From Loktanella sp. 5RATIMAR09 (GTDB lineage: Bacteria > Pseudomonadota > Alphaproteobacteria > Rhodobacterales > Rhodobacteraceae), in contig NZ_LJAL01000008.1 of assembly GCF_001419985.1 (NCBI RefSeq), forward strand, positions 1 through 64,000: a DNA stretch of 64,000 bases, in the 5' to 3' direction. The notes under the pieces were generated by a model. The model worked only from the letters and a program-made list of their open reading frames with translations. It had not been told where the DNA came from and searched no databases. Of this stretch, positions 55,675 through 64,000 are shown in pieces. Made by a program: the position numbers and the translations under genes. Within the stretch, counting starts at the first letter, position 1, and each line of letters opens with the position of its first letter.

Positions 55675-57285
55675 TTGCATCCTATGCTCAGATCCGGTTT
55701 TCGCATGATCCCCAAGATAATCCACCAGACATGGCGCGATCATAATCTGCCGGTCCCCAAGGCGTGGCCCGAAAGCTGGAAGCGCCTCAATCCGGATTGG
55801 GAGTATCGTCTATGGACTGACGACGATCTGCTTGCCTTCGTTCAAAGAAATTATCCCGAACTGGAAACGCTCTACCTGTCCTATCCCAAGCCGGTGCAGC
55901 GGGCGGACATGGCACGCTATCTGATCTTGCATCACCACGGCGGGGTCTACGCGGACATAGATACCGAATGCATGGGCTCGCTTGATCTTATCGCGGACGA
56001 ACACCGGATTGTCTTTTCGGCAGAACCCGTCGAACAGGCATTCCATGCGCACCGTCTGGGCATGGATCTGGTGTTGTCGAACGCCGTGATGGCAAGCCCC
56101 CAAGGACACCCTTTCTGGCCCTATCTTTGTGAGGCGATGGTCCGTTGTCAGCACGGCAAGGCGCATGTCCTCGAAACAACAGGTCCGCTTTTGCTGACGG
56201 CCGCTTACGAGACCTATCCTGAGAAAGGGACAATCTCTGTCAGTTCCTGCCATCTCTTCAATCCCCTCGACATGGCATTGACCGCAAGCCCGAGCCCGCG
56301 TTTCGGGGACTATCCGCAACAAACGCTTGCGCACCACTATTGGGGCAGCACCTGGTTTTCCCGGTTCAGACAGACACGGCGCATGCGTTTGGAATTCAAA
56401 TTGCGCAGAGCCGTTCACCGGTTCACCCGCGGTCCTGTGCTGACAAGGGCAGAAATGGCAAAGCAACTTGATACTGCTGTCCTGCACCGACCGATCAATC
56501 CGCAAGACGTGAATATTGCCATTCTGATCCCGGTCCGGGATGCAGAACCGTTCCTTGATCGGTGCTTCGCACTTCTGACACAGCTGACCTACCCCAAAAA
56601 ACGGCTGAAGGTCGTCTTTTGTGAAGGCGACAGCCGTGATGGCACGAAAGCAAAGCTTGCCGAACTGGTGGCGGCCCACGAGGGCATGTTTCGCGCGATG
56701 GACGTGACCACTTTCGATGTCAATGCGCCGCTGGAGCGCGCCAAACGATGGTTGCCTGCCTTGCAGCGGGAAAGGCGGTCAAATCTTGCAAAGGTGCGCA
56801 ATCATCTGATTGATCAGGGGGTCACGGATGACGATGACTGGGCCCTCTGGATTGATGTTGATGTCTGTGACTATGCACCCGACATCATCGAACGCCTCTT
56901 GTCAGAACAAGAGAAAGTCGTGACACCCGACTGTGTGCTGGACTGGGGCGGGCGCAGCTACGATCTGAACGCGTTCAACGATTTCGGCGAACGCAAGAAC
57001 CTGACCTATTACAGGTGTGTCAGAAACGGTATCTATATGCCCCCCGCACATCACCACGCGCGCAGGCATCTTCATGTGCTGCGGTCGTTGGACCGTGTCC
57101 CACTGACATCTGTCGGGGGAACAATGCTGTTGGTTCATGCCGCCGTTCACAAGGCTGGCGTGCGGTTTCCTGAACTGCCTTATGACGACCTGCTCGAGAC
57201 GGAGGGGTTCGGGCGGATGTGTTGCGATTTTGGTGTGTTGCCGATCGGGCTGCCAAATGTGCAAATCCGCCACGTCAGTAGTTAG
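55675..57285 (+). CDS. Two-domain glycosyltransferase: GT32-like plus Anp1/GT62-like
   Basis: 536 residues (or 526 from ATG 55705, MIPKIIHQTWRDH). The N-terminal half is a sugar transferase of the DXD-containing GT32 group: IPKIIHQTW, RADMARYLILHHHGGVYADIDTEC with D94/D96. The C-terminal half (from about residue 280) reads NIAILIPVRDAEPFLDR, FALLTQLTYPKKRLKVVFCE and WALWIDVDVCDYAPDIIERL with D394/D396. That is the plan of the Anp1/GT62 mannosyltransferase family, best known from fungi. Two catalytic modules in one chain suggest a two-step sugar addition. Confidence 0.75.
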   Translation: MHPMLRSGFRMIPKIIHQTWRDHNLPVPKAWPESWKRLNPDWEYRLWTDDDLLAFVQRNYPELETLYLSYPKPVQRADMARYLILHHHGGVYADIDTECMGSLDLIADEHRIVFSAEPVEQAFHAHRLGMDLVLSNAVMASPQGHPFWPYLCEAMVRCQHGKAHVLETTGPLLLTAAYETYPEKGTISVSSCHLFNPLDMALTASPSPRFGDYPQQTLAHHYWGSTWFSRFRQTRRMRLEFKLRRAVHRFTRGPVLTRAEMAKQLDTAVLHRPINPQDVNIAILIPVRDAEPFLDRCFALLTQLTYPKKRLKVVFCEGDSRDGTKAKLAELVAAHEGMFRAMDVTTFDVNAPLERAKRWLPALQRERRSNLAKVRNHLIDQGVTDDDDWALWIDVDVCDYAPDIIERLLSEQEKVVTPDCVLDWGGRSYDLNAFNDFGERKNLTYYRCVRNGIYMPPAHHHARRHLHVLRSLDRVPLTSVGGTMLLVHAAVHKAGVRFPELPYDDLLETEGFGRMCCDFGVLPIGLPNVQIRHVSS

Positions 57286-57369
57286 GGGACGCGTGTGTAA
57301 CGCGCGCCTGTTGCACCTCGCCTCTGCGCACGGCTAGAAAGGCAAAAGTCTTACAGGATCAGCACCTCA

Positions 57370-58371
57370 ATGGCCAAGCCGCCCAATTCGACATCCGATT
57401 TCAATATCCTGATCATCGGGCAAGGTGGACGTCTTGAATATGAGGCGCTTCTCTTTGCGGCCTCGTTGCGGACTTATGCGCCCGAATTCACTGGCGAGCT
57501 CTATATCGCCGAACCCCAGCCCGGCCCGCTGTGGGACCGCGACCCGCGCATGTCTGCCCCTGTCAAAGCACAGCTTGCCGCATTGGGCGGGAAAGTTGTG
57601 CCCTTCGTTTCGCGCCATTTCGGACAGTCCTATCCCCACGGCAACAAGATCGAAGGTTTGCAGGTGCTGCCCACAGGCGCGCCGTTTATTTTTTTCGACA
57701 CCGACACCCTGATCACCGGCGAACTGGCCGATATTCCTTTCGATTTCTCCCGCCCTGCTGCATCCATGCAGCGCGAGGGAACATGGCCTGTCGAAGAGCT
57801 ATACTGGCCCGGCTACACGGCGATCTGGAAATCGCTTTACGACCGTTTCGGACTGGATTTTGACACCTCGCGCGACCACACACAGCCCGTCGAATATTGG
57901 GAACACTATCTGTACTTCAACGCCGGATGGTTCTTCGGGGCCGATCCTGCAGAGTTCGGCCAAAGGTTTACAGATTATGCGGTCAGTGTGCGCGATAATC
58001 CCCCCGCCGAATTGGTGATCCAACCGCTTGACCCTTGGCTGGATCAGGTGGTGCTACCCTTGGTGATCCACGGGCTGGGTGGCGGCCGACCGGGGCCGGA
58101 ACTGGCAGGGCTTGATGGGGACGTCAGCTATCACTACCGGATGCTACCCCTGTTTTATGCAACCGCGACCGACAAACAGGTGGCGGCGCTGGAAGATGTC
58201 ACAGCCCCCAACAAGATCAAGAAACTGCTGAAACTGCACGAACCGTTCAAGCGGATCGTCTACCAAGGGCGCGGCGCAAAGGTGCGCGCGCTTTTTGATC
58301 GCGACAACCTGCCCCGCCACGAAAAAGCGATCCGGAACCAGATCAAATCAGCAGGGTTCTGGATGCGGTGA
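57370..58371 (+). CDS. Putative GT-A-type glycosyltransferase
   Basis: 333 residues. It has a nucleotide-diphosphosugar-transferase look: NILIIGQGGRLEYEALLFAA at the start, GAPFIFFDTDTLITGELADI with a DxD at D110/D112, and FNAGWFFGADPAEFGQRF, the typical acceptor-side loop of glycogenin-like enzymes. No family name can be given with certainty. It follows the two-domain transferase by 84 bases and likely works with it. Confidence 0.65.
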   Translation: MAKPPNSTSDFNILIIGQGGRLEYEALLFAASLRTYAPEFTGELYIAEPQPGPLWDRDPRMSAPVKAQLAALGGKVVPFVSRHFGQSYPHGNKIEGLQVLPTGAPFIFFDTDTLITGELADIPFDFSRPAASMQREGTWPVEELYWPGYTAIWKSLYDRFGLDFDTSRDHTQPVEYWEHYLYFNAGWFFGADPAEFGQRFTDYAVSVRDNPPAELVIQPLDPWLDQVVLPLVIHGLGGGRPGPELAGLDGDVSYHYRMLPLFYATATDKQVAALEDVTAPNKIKKLLKLHEPFKRIVYQGRGAKVRALFDRDNLPRHEKAIRNQIKSAGFWMR

Positions 58372-58406
58372 ACGGCGCGTCAGCGTCGTGCCGCTCCCTT
58401 TCAAAC

Positions 58407-59105
58407 CTAAATGCTGCCAGACACACCGGGAATATCGACGGTGCCGAACACACGCCCGGTCGGTGAGCCCGTTGGTGAACCGCCCACAGGCTCCTCACTA
58501 ACACCCAAGGTCAAAATACCCTCAACCGCAGCGATTTCCTGCGGCATCGCAATCCTGATTGTATCGCCCTGCGGCCAGAGCCCCACAGATGTGGCCGGCG
58601 CGCCCTCTCCATGCGCCCAGACTTGCAGAATGCGGCCTTCAGGGGCGGCGCCAGCGGTGCGGGTCAGAAAGACCTCATTGGTCGATTTGTCAACGACAGC
58701 CACGACGCGGAAATCCCCGTCTTCGGAAACGATCTCGGCCGTATAGAGCGGGCCATCTGCCGGGGTCGGATTGCCAAGGCCGGACGAGAGCAAGAACACC
58801 AGCAAAAGCACGCTGAGGGCGCTGACCCCTTGCCAGAGCCATAGCTTTGCCCACCAGGGTTTACGTTCTGGTGTCGGGAACAATTCTGCAAAAAGCGCCT
58901 GTTTGACAGCAGGTCGCGGCGCAACCGGCGCAAGTTCGTCCGTCATCGACGCCAAGCGTATTTCCCAATCGGTCACTGCCTGCGCGAACATGCGGTCGGT
59001 CGCCGCCAAACGCTTGGCCTCGGCCAACTGATCACCCGTCAAAAGCCCCATCGCATACTCTGCGGCCACGACGTCCATCTCGTCTGGTGTTTGCTCTGTG
59101 GTCAT
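58407..59105 (-). CDS. Anti-sigma factor (RskA/anti-sigma-K type)
   Basis: 232 residues from ATG 59105, overlapping the sigma-factor stop by 4 bases. An N-terminal anti-sigma region (EYAMGLLTGDQLAEAKRL) is followed by one membrane helix (QGVSALSVLLLVFLLSSGLG, about 92-111) and a periplasmic RskA domain with FRVVAVVDKSTNEVFLTRT and GRILQVWAHGEG. It should hold the neighbouring sigma factor at the membrane. Confidence 0.9.
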   Translation of the reverse strand: MTTEQTPDEMDVVAAEYAMGLLTGDQLAEAKRLAATDRMFAQAVTDWEIRLASMTDELAPVAPRPAVKQALFAELFPTPERKPWWAKLWLWQGVSALSVLLLVFLLSSGLGNPTPADGPLYTAEIVSEDGDFRVVAVVDKSTNEVFLTRTAGAAPEGRILQVWAHGEGAPATSVGLWPQGDTIRIAMPQEIAAVEGILTLGVSEEPVGGSPTGSPTGRVFGTVDIPGVSGSI

Positions 59106-59650
59106 CGTGCCATACACTCCCGCAGGGCTATCAAGCTTCGGCGCAACCATGTCCGCATCGTGTTCAGCGGCACATTGAATTGACCCGACAGCTCCTGATA
59201 GCTTTGCCCCTGAAGATATGCGCCCGAAATAGCGGCACGGCGATCTGCATCCAATTCATTCAGACACTGCGTAATACGTTTTGCCTCAGACTGCGCGATC
59301 GCCGCCTGTTCAGGCGACAGTCCGGGTGCAGCAAGGCGTTCGCTGTAATCGGCCACATCCTGGTCCAACTGACGCGCACGCAAACGGTCAATGGCCGTAT
59401 TGCGCGCAATCGTAATAAGCCACGTCATCGGTGAATGGCCCGTCACCTGATAGCGACCGGCATTCTTCCAGACTTTGACATAGGTCTCTTGCATTGCATC
59501 CTCGGCTGCGGCGCGCTCAGTTAACACACGCAGACAGACAGCAAATAGTTTCCCCGACGTGGCATCATACAGTTGCGAGAACGCCGTTTGATTGCCCAAA
59601 GCAGTCTGCGCAATCAGCGCTTCTATGTCATCGCGGCCATCAGTTTTCAT
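59102..59650 (-). CDS. ECF-type RNA polymerase sigma factor
   Basis: 182 residues. Region 2 has FSQLYDATSGKLFAVCLRVL, ERAAAEDAMQETYVKVWKN and MTWLITIARNTAIDRLRA. Region 4 has AISGAYLQGQSYQELSGQF and NVPLNTMRTWLRRSL. It pairs with the RskA-type anti-sigma gene in the usual sigma-first operon, resembling the SigK/RskA group. Targets are unknown, but the secreted-protein gene at 59840 diverges from it. Confidence 0.95.
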   Translation of the reverse strand: MKTDGRDDIEALIAQTALGNQTAFSQLYDATSGKLFAVCLRVLTERAAAEDAMQETYVKVWKNAGRYQVTGHSPMTWLITIARNTAIDRLRARQLDQDVADYSERLAAPGLSPEQAAIAQSEAKRITQCLNELDADRRAAISGAYLQGQSYQELSGQFNVPLNTMRTWLRRSLIALRECMAR

Positions 59651-59839
59651 TGTTTTTCAATATCAGAAGGCCAAGCACAGGTTACAAATGTCGCAAAGAG
59701 ACTATCGGCAAATCAGCAGGTTGGCCAATGTCCTTTCCTGGAAAAAAAGTAGAGCCCCGTGAAACTTTATCCAGTGCTCTCACGTGTTTTCCTCGATCTG
59801 CCGGACATGATGTCCTGTGGAATAATAATGGAGAGACAC

Positions 59840-60253
59840 ATGAAGACTTTTATTTCAGCTATCGCCCTGAGCATCGCCGCAACCGGTGCATTCGCCGCAG
59901 CCCACGCTGTGACCCCTTCGGTCGAAGCCACCAACCAGTCTGTTGCAAATGGCATCGTCAGCGCGAACATGGTTGTTGCCGCAGAGAACGGATGGATGGT
60001 CGTACATAAAACCGACGCTGCAATGACACCGGGCCCTGTTGTGGGTTACGCACCACTGCGCAAGGGTGACAACATTGATGTCGCCGCGATCCTGACCGAA
60101 GAGGTCGCGCCCGGTGATATGCTGATGCTGATGGTGCATTCCGAAGCTGGTGGTACTATGACAGGCGGCTTTGAGTATACTCTTGGCGCCGTAGAAGACG
60201 GCCCGATCCGCATTGACGGAAACCTTGTGATGGCTGTGATCACCGCCGAGTAA
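59840..60253 (+). CDS. Small secreted protein (DUF7282-like)
   Basis: 137 residues from ATG 59840 behind GGAGAG. A Sec signal (MKTFISAIALSIAATGAFAA) is followed by a single beta-rich domain: ANGIVSANMVVAAENGWMVV, YAPLRKGDNIDVAAIL, MLMLMVHSEAGGTMTGGFEY. The plan (SNGxxVTVxxVxLxxxGFVVVH) recalls DUF7282 proteins of archaea and marine bacteria. No enzyme motif is seen. It is divergent from the ECF sigma gene, so regulation by that sigma factor is likely but not shown. Confidence 0.7.
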   Translation: MKTFISAIALSIAATGAFAAAHAVTPSVEATNQSVANGIVSANMVVAAENGWMVVHKTDAAMTPGPVVGYAPLRKGDNIDVAAILTEEVAPGDMLMLMVHSEAGGTMTGGFEYTLGAVEDGPIRIDGNLVMAVITAE

Positions 60254-60316
60254 GCGCCAGAAATTCTTTGGCCCAAGGTTCCGAGTTTTGCGTTTCTGAT
60301 ATCGGGTCAGAGAAAC

Positions 60317-60355
60317 GGATCGCCCGCAACGCCGTCCCCGGGTTGCGGGCGATCC
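60317..60355. terminator. Perfect 14-base inverted repeat between convergent genes
   Basis: GGATCGCCCGCAAC and its exact complement GTTGCGGGCGATCC flank an 11-base loop, between the secreted-protein gene and the VOC gene. It is a strong hairpin able to stop both transcripts, although T-runs are weak. Confidence 0.7.
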
Positions 60356-60358
60356 CAC

Positions 60359-60772
60359 TTAGGTCGCGAATACGCCTTCCATGTCGGCGTAGCCTTTGAC
60401 TTCAATCGGGTTGCCCGACGGATCACGGAAAAACATGGTCCACTGCTCGCCCGGCTCGCCTTTGAACCGCACGGACGGCGCGATGATGAAATCGGTCTGA
60501 CGCTCTTCAAGGCGTCCCGCCAATGCGGTCCATTCCTCAAGCGGCAAGACAATCCCGAAATGGGGCATCGGCACCATGTGATCGCCAACTTTCCCCGTCG
60601 GCTCATTGGCAAAAGGCGTGCCCAGATGCAGGCTGAGTTGATGGCCAAAAAAGTCGAAATCCACCCAAGTGTCGGTTGAACGTCCTTCGGTCGCACCCAG
60701 CGCGCCAGAATAGAATTCTCGGGATTCGTCCAAATCCAAAACATGAAAGGCAAAATGGAATGGGTGCGGCAT
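60359..60772 (-). CDS. VOC-superfamily (glyoxalase-like) protein
   Basis: 137 residues from ATG 60772. Two beta-alpha-beta modules are visible: HFAFHVLDLDESREFYSGAL with a metal-binding His, and QWTMFFRDPSGNPIEVKGYA with the C-terminal Glu. The family includes glyoxalases, dioxygenases and resistance proteins. The reaction is not predictable here. Confidence 0.88.
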   Translation of the reverse strand: MPHPFHFAFHVLDLDESREFYSGALGATEGRSTDTWVDFDFFGHQLSLHLGTPFANEPTGKVGDHMVPMPHFGIVLPLEEWTALAGRLEERQTDFIIAPSVRFKGEPGEQWTMFFRDPSGNPIEVKGYADMEGVFAT

Positions 60773-60861
60773 GATCTTGTCCTTTGCGAATGAGGGCCGT
60801 TGAGGTGTTCCGGCTTTCCGCCTACACCTAGCGGCAACAACTTTCAAAGGGGAGACCAGAA

Positions 60862-62154
60862 ATGACCGACGGCCCAAGCTATGGCTTTGACACGCTGCAA
60901 ATTCACGCAGGCGCCCGCCCTGATCCGGCAACAGGCGCGCGCCAAGTGCCGATCTACCAGACCACCGCCTATGTGTTCCGCGATGCAGACCACGCGGCGG
61001 CTTTGTTCAACCTCCAAGAGGTTGGCTATATCTATTCCCGCCTGACCAATCCGACAGTTGCCGCGCTGCAAGAACGCATCGCGACACTTGAAGGCGGTGT
61101 TGGCGGTGTGTGCTGTTCGTCCGGTCACGCGGCGCAAATCATGGCGCTCTTCCCGCTGATGCAGCCGGGGCGCAACATTGTCGCGTCCAGCCGCCTCTAT
61201 GGTGGCACCGTCACGCAGTTCAGCCAGACGATCAAACGCTTTGGCTGGTCGGCAAAGTTCGTGGATTTCGACGATCACGATGCGGTTGCCGCCGCGATTG
61301 ACGATGACACGCGTGCGGTCTTCTGCGAAGCCATTGCCAACCCCGGCGGGCATATCACCGACCTTGATGCAATCTCGGCGATTTCAGACGCCGCAGGCAT
61401 CCCACTGATCGTGGATAACACGTCGGCCACGCCGTACCTGTGCCGCCCGATTGAACATGGGGCCACTCTGGTCGTGCACTCGACCACCAAATACCTGACC
61501 GGCAACGGCACCGTCACCGGCGGCTGTGTGGTCGATAGCGGCAAATTCGACTGGTCCGCCAATGACAAATTCCCCTCGCTCAGCCAACCGGAGCCTGCCT
61601 ATCATGGCCTCAAATTCGCCGAAACCTTCGGACCCTTGGCTTTTACCTTCCACGGTATCGCCATCGGCCTGCGCGATCTGGGTATGACAATGAATCCGCA
61701 GGCGGCGCATTACACGCTGATGGGGATCGAAACACTGTCGCTACGCATGGAGCGTCATGTTGAGAACGCCATGAAAATCGCCAAATGGCTCGAGGATGAT
61801 CCACGGACCGATTATGTGACCTATGCGGGGCTTGAGAGTTCGCCTTACTCTAAGCTTATCCCGAAAATCTGCCCGAAAGGGGCCGGTGCCTTGTTCACGG
61901 TCGCTGTGAAGGGCGGGTATGACGCTTGCATCAAGCTGGTCGATAGCCTTGAGATATTTAGCCATGTGGCTAACCTTGGCGATACGCGCAGTCTGATCAT
62001 TCATTCGGCCTCGACCACGCACCGCCAGTTGACGGCAGAGCAGCAAGAGGCCGCAGGTGCAGGCCCCGGCATCGTGCGTTTGTCCATCGGGATCGAAGAC
62101 GCGGACGACCTGATTGCCGATCTTGATCAGGCGCTTACCAAAGCGACGGCATAA
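60862..62154 (+). CDS. metY: O-acetylhomoserine sulfhydrylase
   Basis: 430 residues behind GGGGAGA. A Cys/Met-metabolism PLP enzyme with [55 protein letters not shown] and the PLP Lys in [13 protein letters not shown]. Length and DTLQIHAG start fit MetY rather than MetB or MetZ. It makes homocysteine from O-acetylhomoserine and sulfide. Confidence 0.93.
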   Translation: MTDGPSYGFDTLQIHAGARPDPATGARQVPIYQTTAYVFRDADHAAALFNLQEVGYIYSRLTNPTVAALQERIATLEGGVGGVCCSSGHAAQIMALFPLMQPGRNIVASSRLYGGTVTQFSQTIKRFGWSAKFVDFDDHDAVAAAIDDDTRAVFCEAIANPGGHITDLDAISAISDAAGIPLIVDNTSATPYLCRPIEHGATLVVHSTTKYLTGNGTVTGGCVVDSGKFDWSANDKFPSLSQPEPAYHGLKFAETFGPLAFTFHGIAIGLRDLGMTMNPQAAHYTLMGIETLSLRMERHVENAMKIAKWLEDDPRTDYVTYAGLESSPYSKLIPKICPKGAGALFTVAVKGGYDACIKLVDSLEIFSHVANLGDTRSLIIHSASTTHRQLTAEQQEAAGAGPGIVRLSIGIEDADDLIADLDQALTKATA

Positions 62155-62160
62155 CCATAA

Positions 62161-62195
62161 GAAACCCGCCCCTGCCCTTGGCGTGGGCGGGTTTC
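62161..62195 (+). terminator. Rho-independent-type terminator after metY
   Basis: GAAACCCGCCC and GGGCGGGTTTC face each other across a 13-base loop directly after the metY stop, with a TTTC tail. Confidence 0.75.
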
Positions 62196-62263
62196 TGCTT
62201 TAGGGTCCCGCCATGGGGGCAAAACGCGTTTTGCCTGTGGGACCAACATGCTAGAGCGTGACT

Positions 62264-64000
62264 ATGATCACCAACTTTGCGCTATCGCTTTCGCTTGACG
62301 GAATTGAGCTGCTTCATCGCGTGCCACGCGGGTGGCGGCCTGTCGGGCGCGTGGATGTCGCAAGTAAAACGCTTGAGGAAGATCTGAGCGCCTTGCGCGA
62401 AAAGGCCTTGTTGATCGAACCCGACGGGCTGCGGACCAAACTGGTTATTCCGCTTGATCAGATCAAATACATCGCACTTGATGGCACATTGACCAACGAG
62501 GCCGACATTGACGCCGCTTTGGATGGCGCAACGCCCTATGCGCTGGGTGATTTGGTCATCGATAGCGAAAAAAGTGGCGGGCGCACCCATGTTGCGGCCG
62601 TGGCGCGCGACACGCTCAGGGAAGCGGAAACTTTTGCCCAAGCGCACGGATTCCAGCCGGTCGCCTTTGTCGCAATTCCCGAACCCTTTACCTTTCAAAA
62701 AGAAGTCTTCTTTGGCCCGACAGAGATGGCACGCAGCATTGTCGGCCCGGACGCAATCATTGACCGCGATGATCTTCCGGTCATGCCGGTCGGCACGCGG
62801 ATCAAATCACGCCTGTTGGTGTTTGATCAGCCCGGCATTGCCGAGGAAGCCACTTATAAAGACGACCTCGCGATATTGATGGCTGCGCAGGATACGCCTG
62901 AACCGACAGTTGCACCCGAACCCCAGATGACAGATGAGGCTGCAAAGGCCCCCGCCGCCACCGTGCAAAAACAAACAGGATGGGTTGATCTGATACCGGC
63001 CGAGTATCATGCGCCGACCACACCCGCGACGCCTGAAATTACACCTCGAACGCAGGTTGATGCCCCCGCCGCAGTGACAAATCCCGTGCTTTTGGATCTG
63101 GTGATCCCCGAACATCACCGCCAATCACGCAAGAAAGCAAAGTCACCGCTGGTCGCGGTATTCGGCGGACAGAAAGGCGCGGCACCGGCTGTGTCACTCG
63201 GTGCGCCTGCGCCCTCGGTGGCTGCTCCGTCTGTGGCACCGCAAGCGAACCATCCGGCAGCCCCCGACGCAAACCGCCCGACAAGCGCACCTGAAACAAA
63301 TAAACGCCCTGCCTTGATTGCCGCTAGCATTGCTGCGGCCGCGTTGATGTTGGGTGGCATTATCTGGTCGCAGCAGACGACACCCGAAACAACCGCGCTC
63401 GTGCCAGAGCCTTTGGTTGCGACCGAAGAGGCGGTCGTCGCACAGGCACCGATAGAACAGCCGAACGTTGAGGAGGCTGCACCTGAAGCCGGACCAGAGA
63501 TCGCAGCTTACGCCATTCCCGATCTTGCCGCGCCACAAGCAACCGGCAGTGAACTCGCGACAACCGGACCCGAAACGCAAGCGCCGCGCGGCACCGCACC
63601 CGGGGAATTGGCGGTCGCCACTGCTGACGCCCCGCTGACAATAGTGCAAGCCCCGCCTGCCCCACCACCTGCCGAGGAAACAGCCCAAGCCACGGTTGGT
63701 GCGCCTGTCCTGCGCGCGCAGGTACTCAGCCCTGACGAGGCCGAGCGCATCTATGAAGCGACCGGTGTCTGGCAACGTGCCCCACGCTTCTTTGATGTGC
63801 CATCGGGTGTCGCGCCACTGGCGTTTGATCGCCCTGCAAACGTCGCAGTGCCAGCGCGACCAGCGCGGCCCGACATGGCGCAACTGGATGAATTCGAAAC
63901 CGATCTCAGCTTTATCGCGCCCGCCAATCCGCCCGCACCCGAGGTTACATTCGCGCGTGACGCGGACGGGTTCATTCTGGCAACCGAGGAAGGCACCGTC
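62264..64000 (+). CDS. Large bitopic membrane protein with GspL/PilM-like N-terminus (partial)
   Basis: 579 codons are visible and the frame runs off the right edge. The first ~180 residues (KLVIPLDQIKYIALDGTLT, DAALDGATPYALGDLVID, HVAAVARDTLREAETFAQAH) follow the plan of actin-like assembly proteins such as GspL or PilM. A Pro/Ala-rich linker, one membrane helix (ALIAASIAAAALMLGGIIW, about residues 349-367) and a long, low-complexity periplasmic part follow. The family link is inferred from pattern, and no partner genes are in the window. Confidence 0.6.
   Translation, partial: MITNFALSLSLDGIELLHRVPRGWRPVGRVDVASKTLEEDLSALREKALLIEPDGLRTKLVIPLDQIKYIALDGTLTNEADIDAALDGATPYALGDLVIDSEKSGGRTHVAAVARDTLREAETFAQAHGFQPVAFVAIPEPFTFQKEVFFGPTEMARSIVGPDAIIDRDDLPVMPVGTRIKSRLLVFDQPGIAEEATYKDDLAILMAAQDTPEPTVAPEPQMTDEAAKAPAATVQKQTGWVDLIPAEYHAPTTPATPEITPRTQVDAPAAVTNPVLLDLVIPEHHRQSRKKAKSPLVAVFGGQKGAAPAVSLGAPAPSVAAPSVAPQANHPAAPDANRPTSAPETNKRPALIAASIAAAALMLGGIIWSQQTTPETTALVPEPLVATEEAVVAQAPIEQPNVEEAAPEAGPEIAAYAIPDLAAPQATGSELATTGPETQAPRGTAPGELAVATADAPLTIVQAPPAPPPAEETAQATVGAPVLRAQVLSPDEAERIYEATGVWQRAPRFFDVPSGVAPLAFDRPANVAVPARPARPDMAQLDEFETDLSFIAPANPPAPEVTFARDADGFILATEEGTV

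Noticed and set aside
60773-60861. Possible SAM or SAH riboswitch upstream of metY
   Set aside because: The leader is under 90 bases, and I could not fit it to the SAM-II, SAM/SAH or SAH consensus; only a weak CCGC/GCGG stem is present.
1-64000. CRISPR arrays, rRNA genes, replication origin
   Set aside because: No regularly spaced repeats, rRNA sequence, or dnaA/repABC-type genes were seen anywhere in the window.

Overview
The window looks like a chromosomal segment of a marine alphaproteobacterium of the Rhodobacteraceae (Roseobacter group). This is inferred from the gene families, the moderately high GC of the housekeeping half, frequent 4-bp ATGA gene overlaps, and the mix of polysaccharide, type I secretion and histidine genes. 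I could not run a database search, so the genus is left open.

Left accessory region (1-14.6 kb). This is visibly AT-richer and full of broken mobile elements. A partial secreted or surface protein (1-518, minus) is followed by an acyltransferase with a C-terminal SGNH domain. Two related IS5-type transposase remnants, both on the minus strand, bracket an FkbM methyltransferase, a sulfotransferase, a Wzx-like flippase, a GT2 glycosyltransferase, a Wzy-like polymerase and a GT4 glycosyltransferase. An IS3-type remnant lies among them. An alkaline-phosphatase-superfamily protein, a second GT2 enzyme and a decayed tyrosine-recombinase gene follow.

Polysaccharide export and secretion block (14.8-25.0 kb, all minus). 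This holds a Wzc-like tyrosine kinase, a Wzb-like phosphatase, a Wza-like export lipoprotein, a small YjbE-like secreted protein, a YjbF/GfcB-like lipoprotein and a YjbH/GfcD-like outer-membrane protein. They are followed by the adaptor and ABC subunits of a type I secretion system.

Mobile and plastic segment (25.2-29.7 kb). An intact tyrosine recombinase diverges from an XRE-type regulator, with two nested palindromes between them. Next come a VanZ-like membrane protein, a Hint-fold protein lacking the expected catalytic residues, and a second truncated VanZ copy. A compact three-gene cassette ending in a terminase-small-subunit-like protein follows; its promoter carries a 13-bp direct repeat.

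Sugar nucleotide block (30.2-36.3 kb). gmd, fcl, manC and manB make GDP-mannose and GDP-L-fucose. A convergent WecA/MraY-type initiating transferase follows. Together with the left region this gives the parts list for a Wzx/Wzy-type, probably fucose-containing and possibly sulfated, acylated exopolysaccharide.

Housekeeping half (36.4-64 kb). This contains uvrD, an FMN-dependent 2-hydroxyacid dehydrogenase, pyruvate carboxylase, a metallophosphoesterase, tRNA-Gly, a degenerate receiver-domain protein, and hisB-hisH with hisA-hisF-hisE (the two halves separated by a lytic transglycosylase and a DUF2147 gene). It continues with a Ser/Thr kinase, a CoA-binding protein, a zinc-ribbon protein, rlmB, tRNA-Tyr, a P1B-type metal ATPase, a GT32+GT62-like fusion glycosyltransferase with a second GT-A-like protein, an ECF sigma/anti-sigma pair beside a small secreted protein, a VOC protein, metY, and a large bitopic membrane protein running off the right edge.
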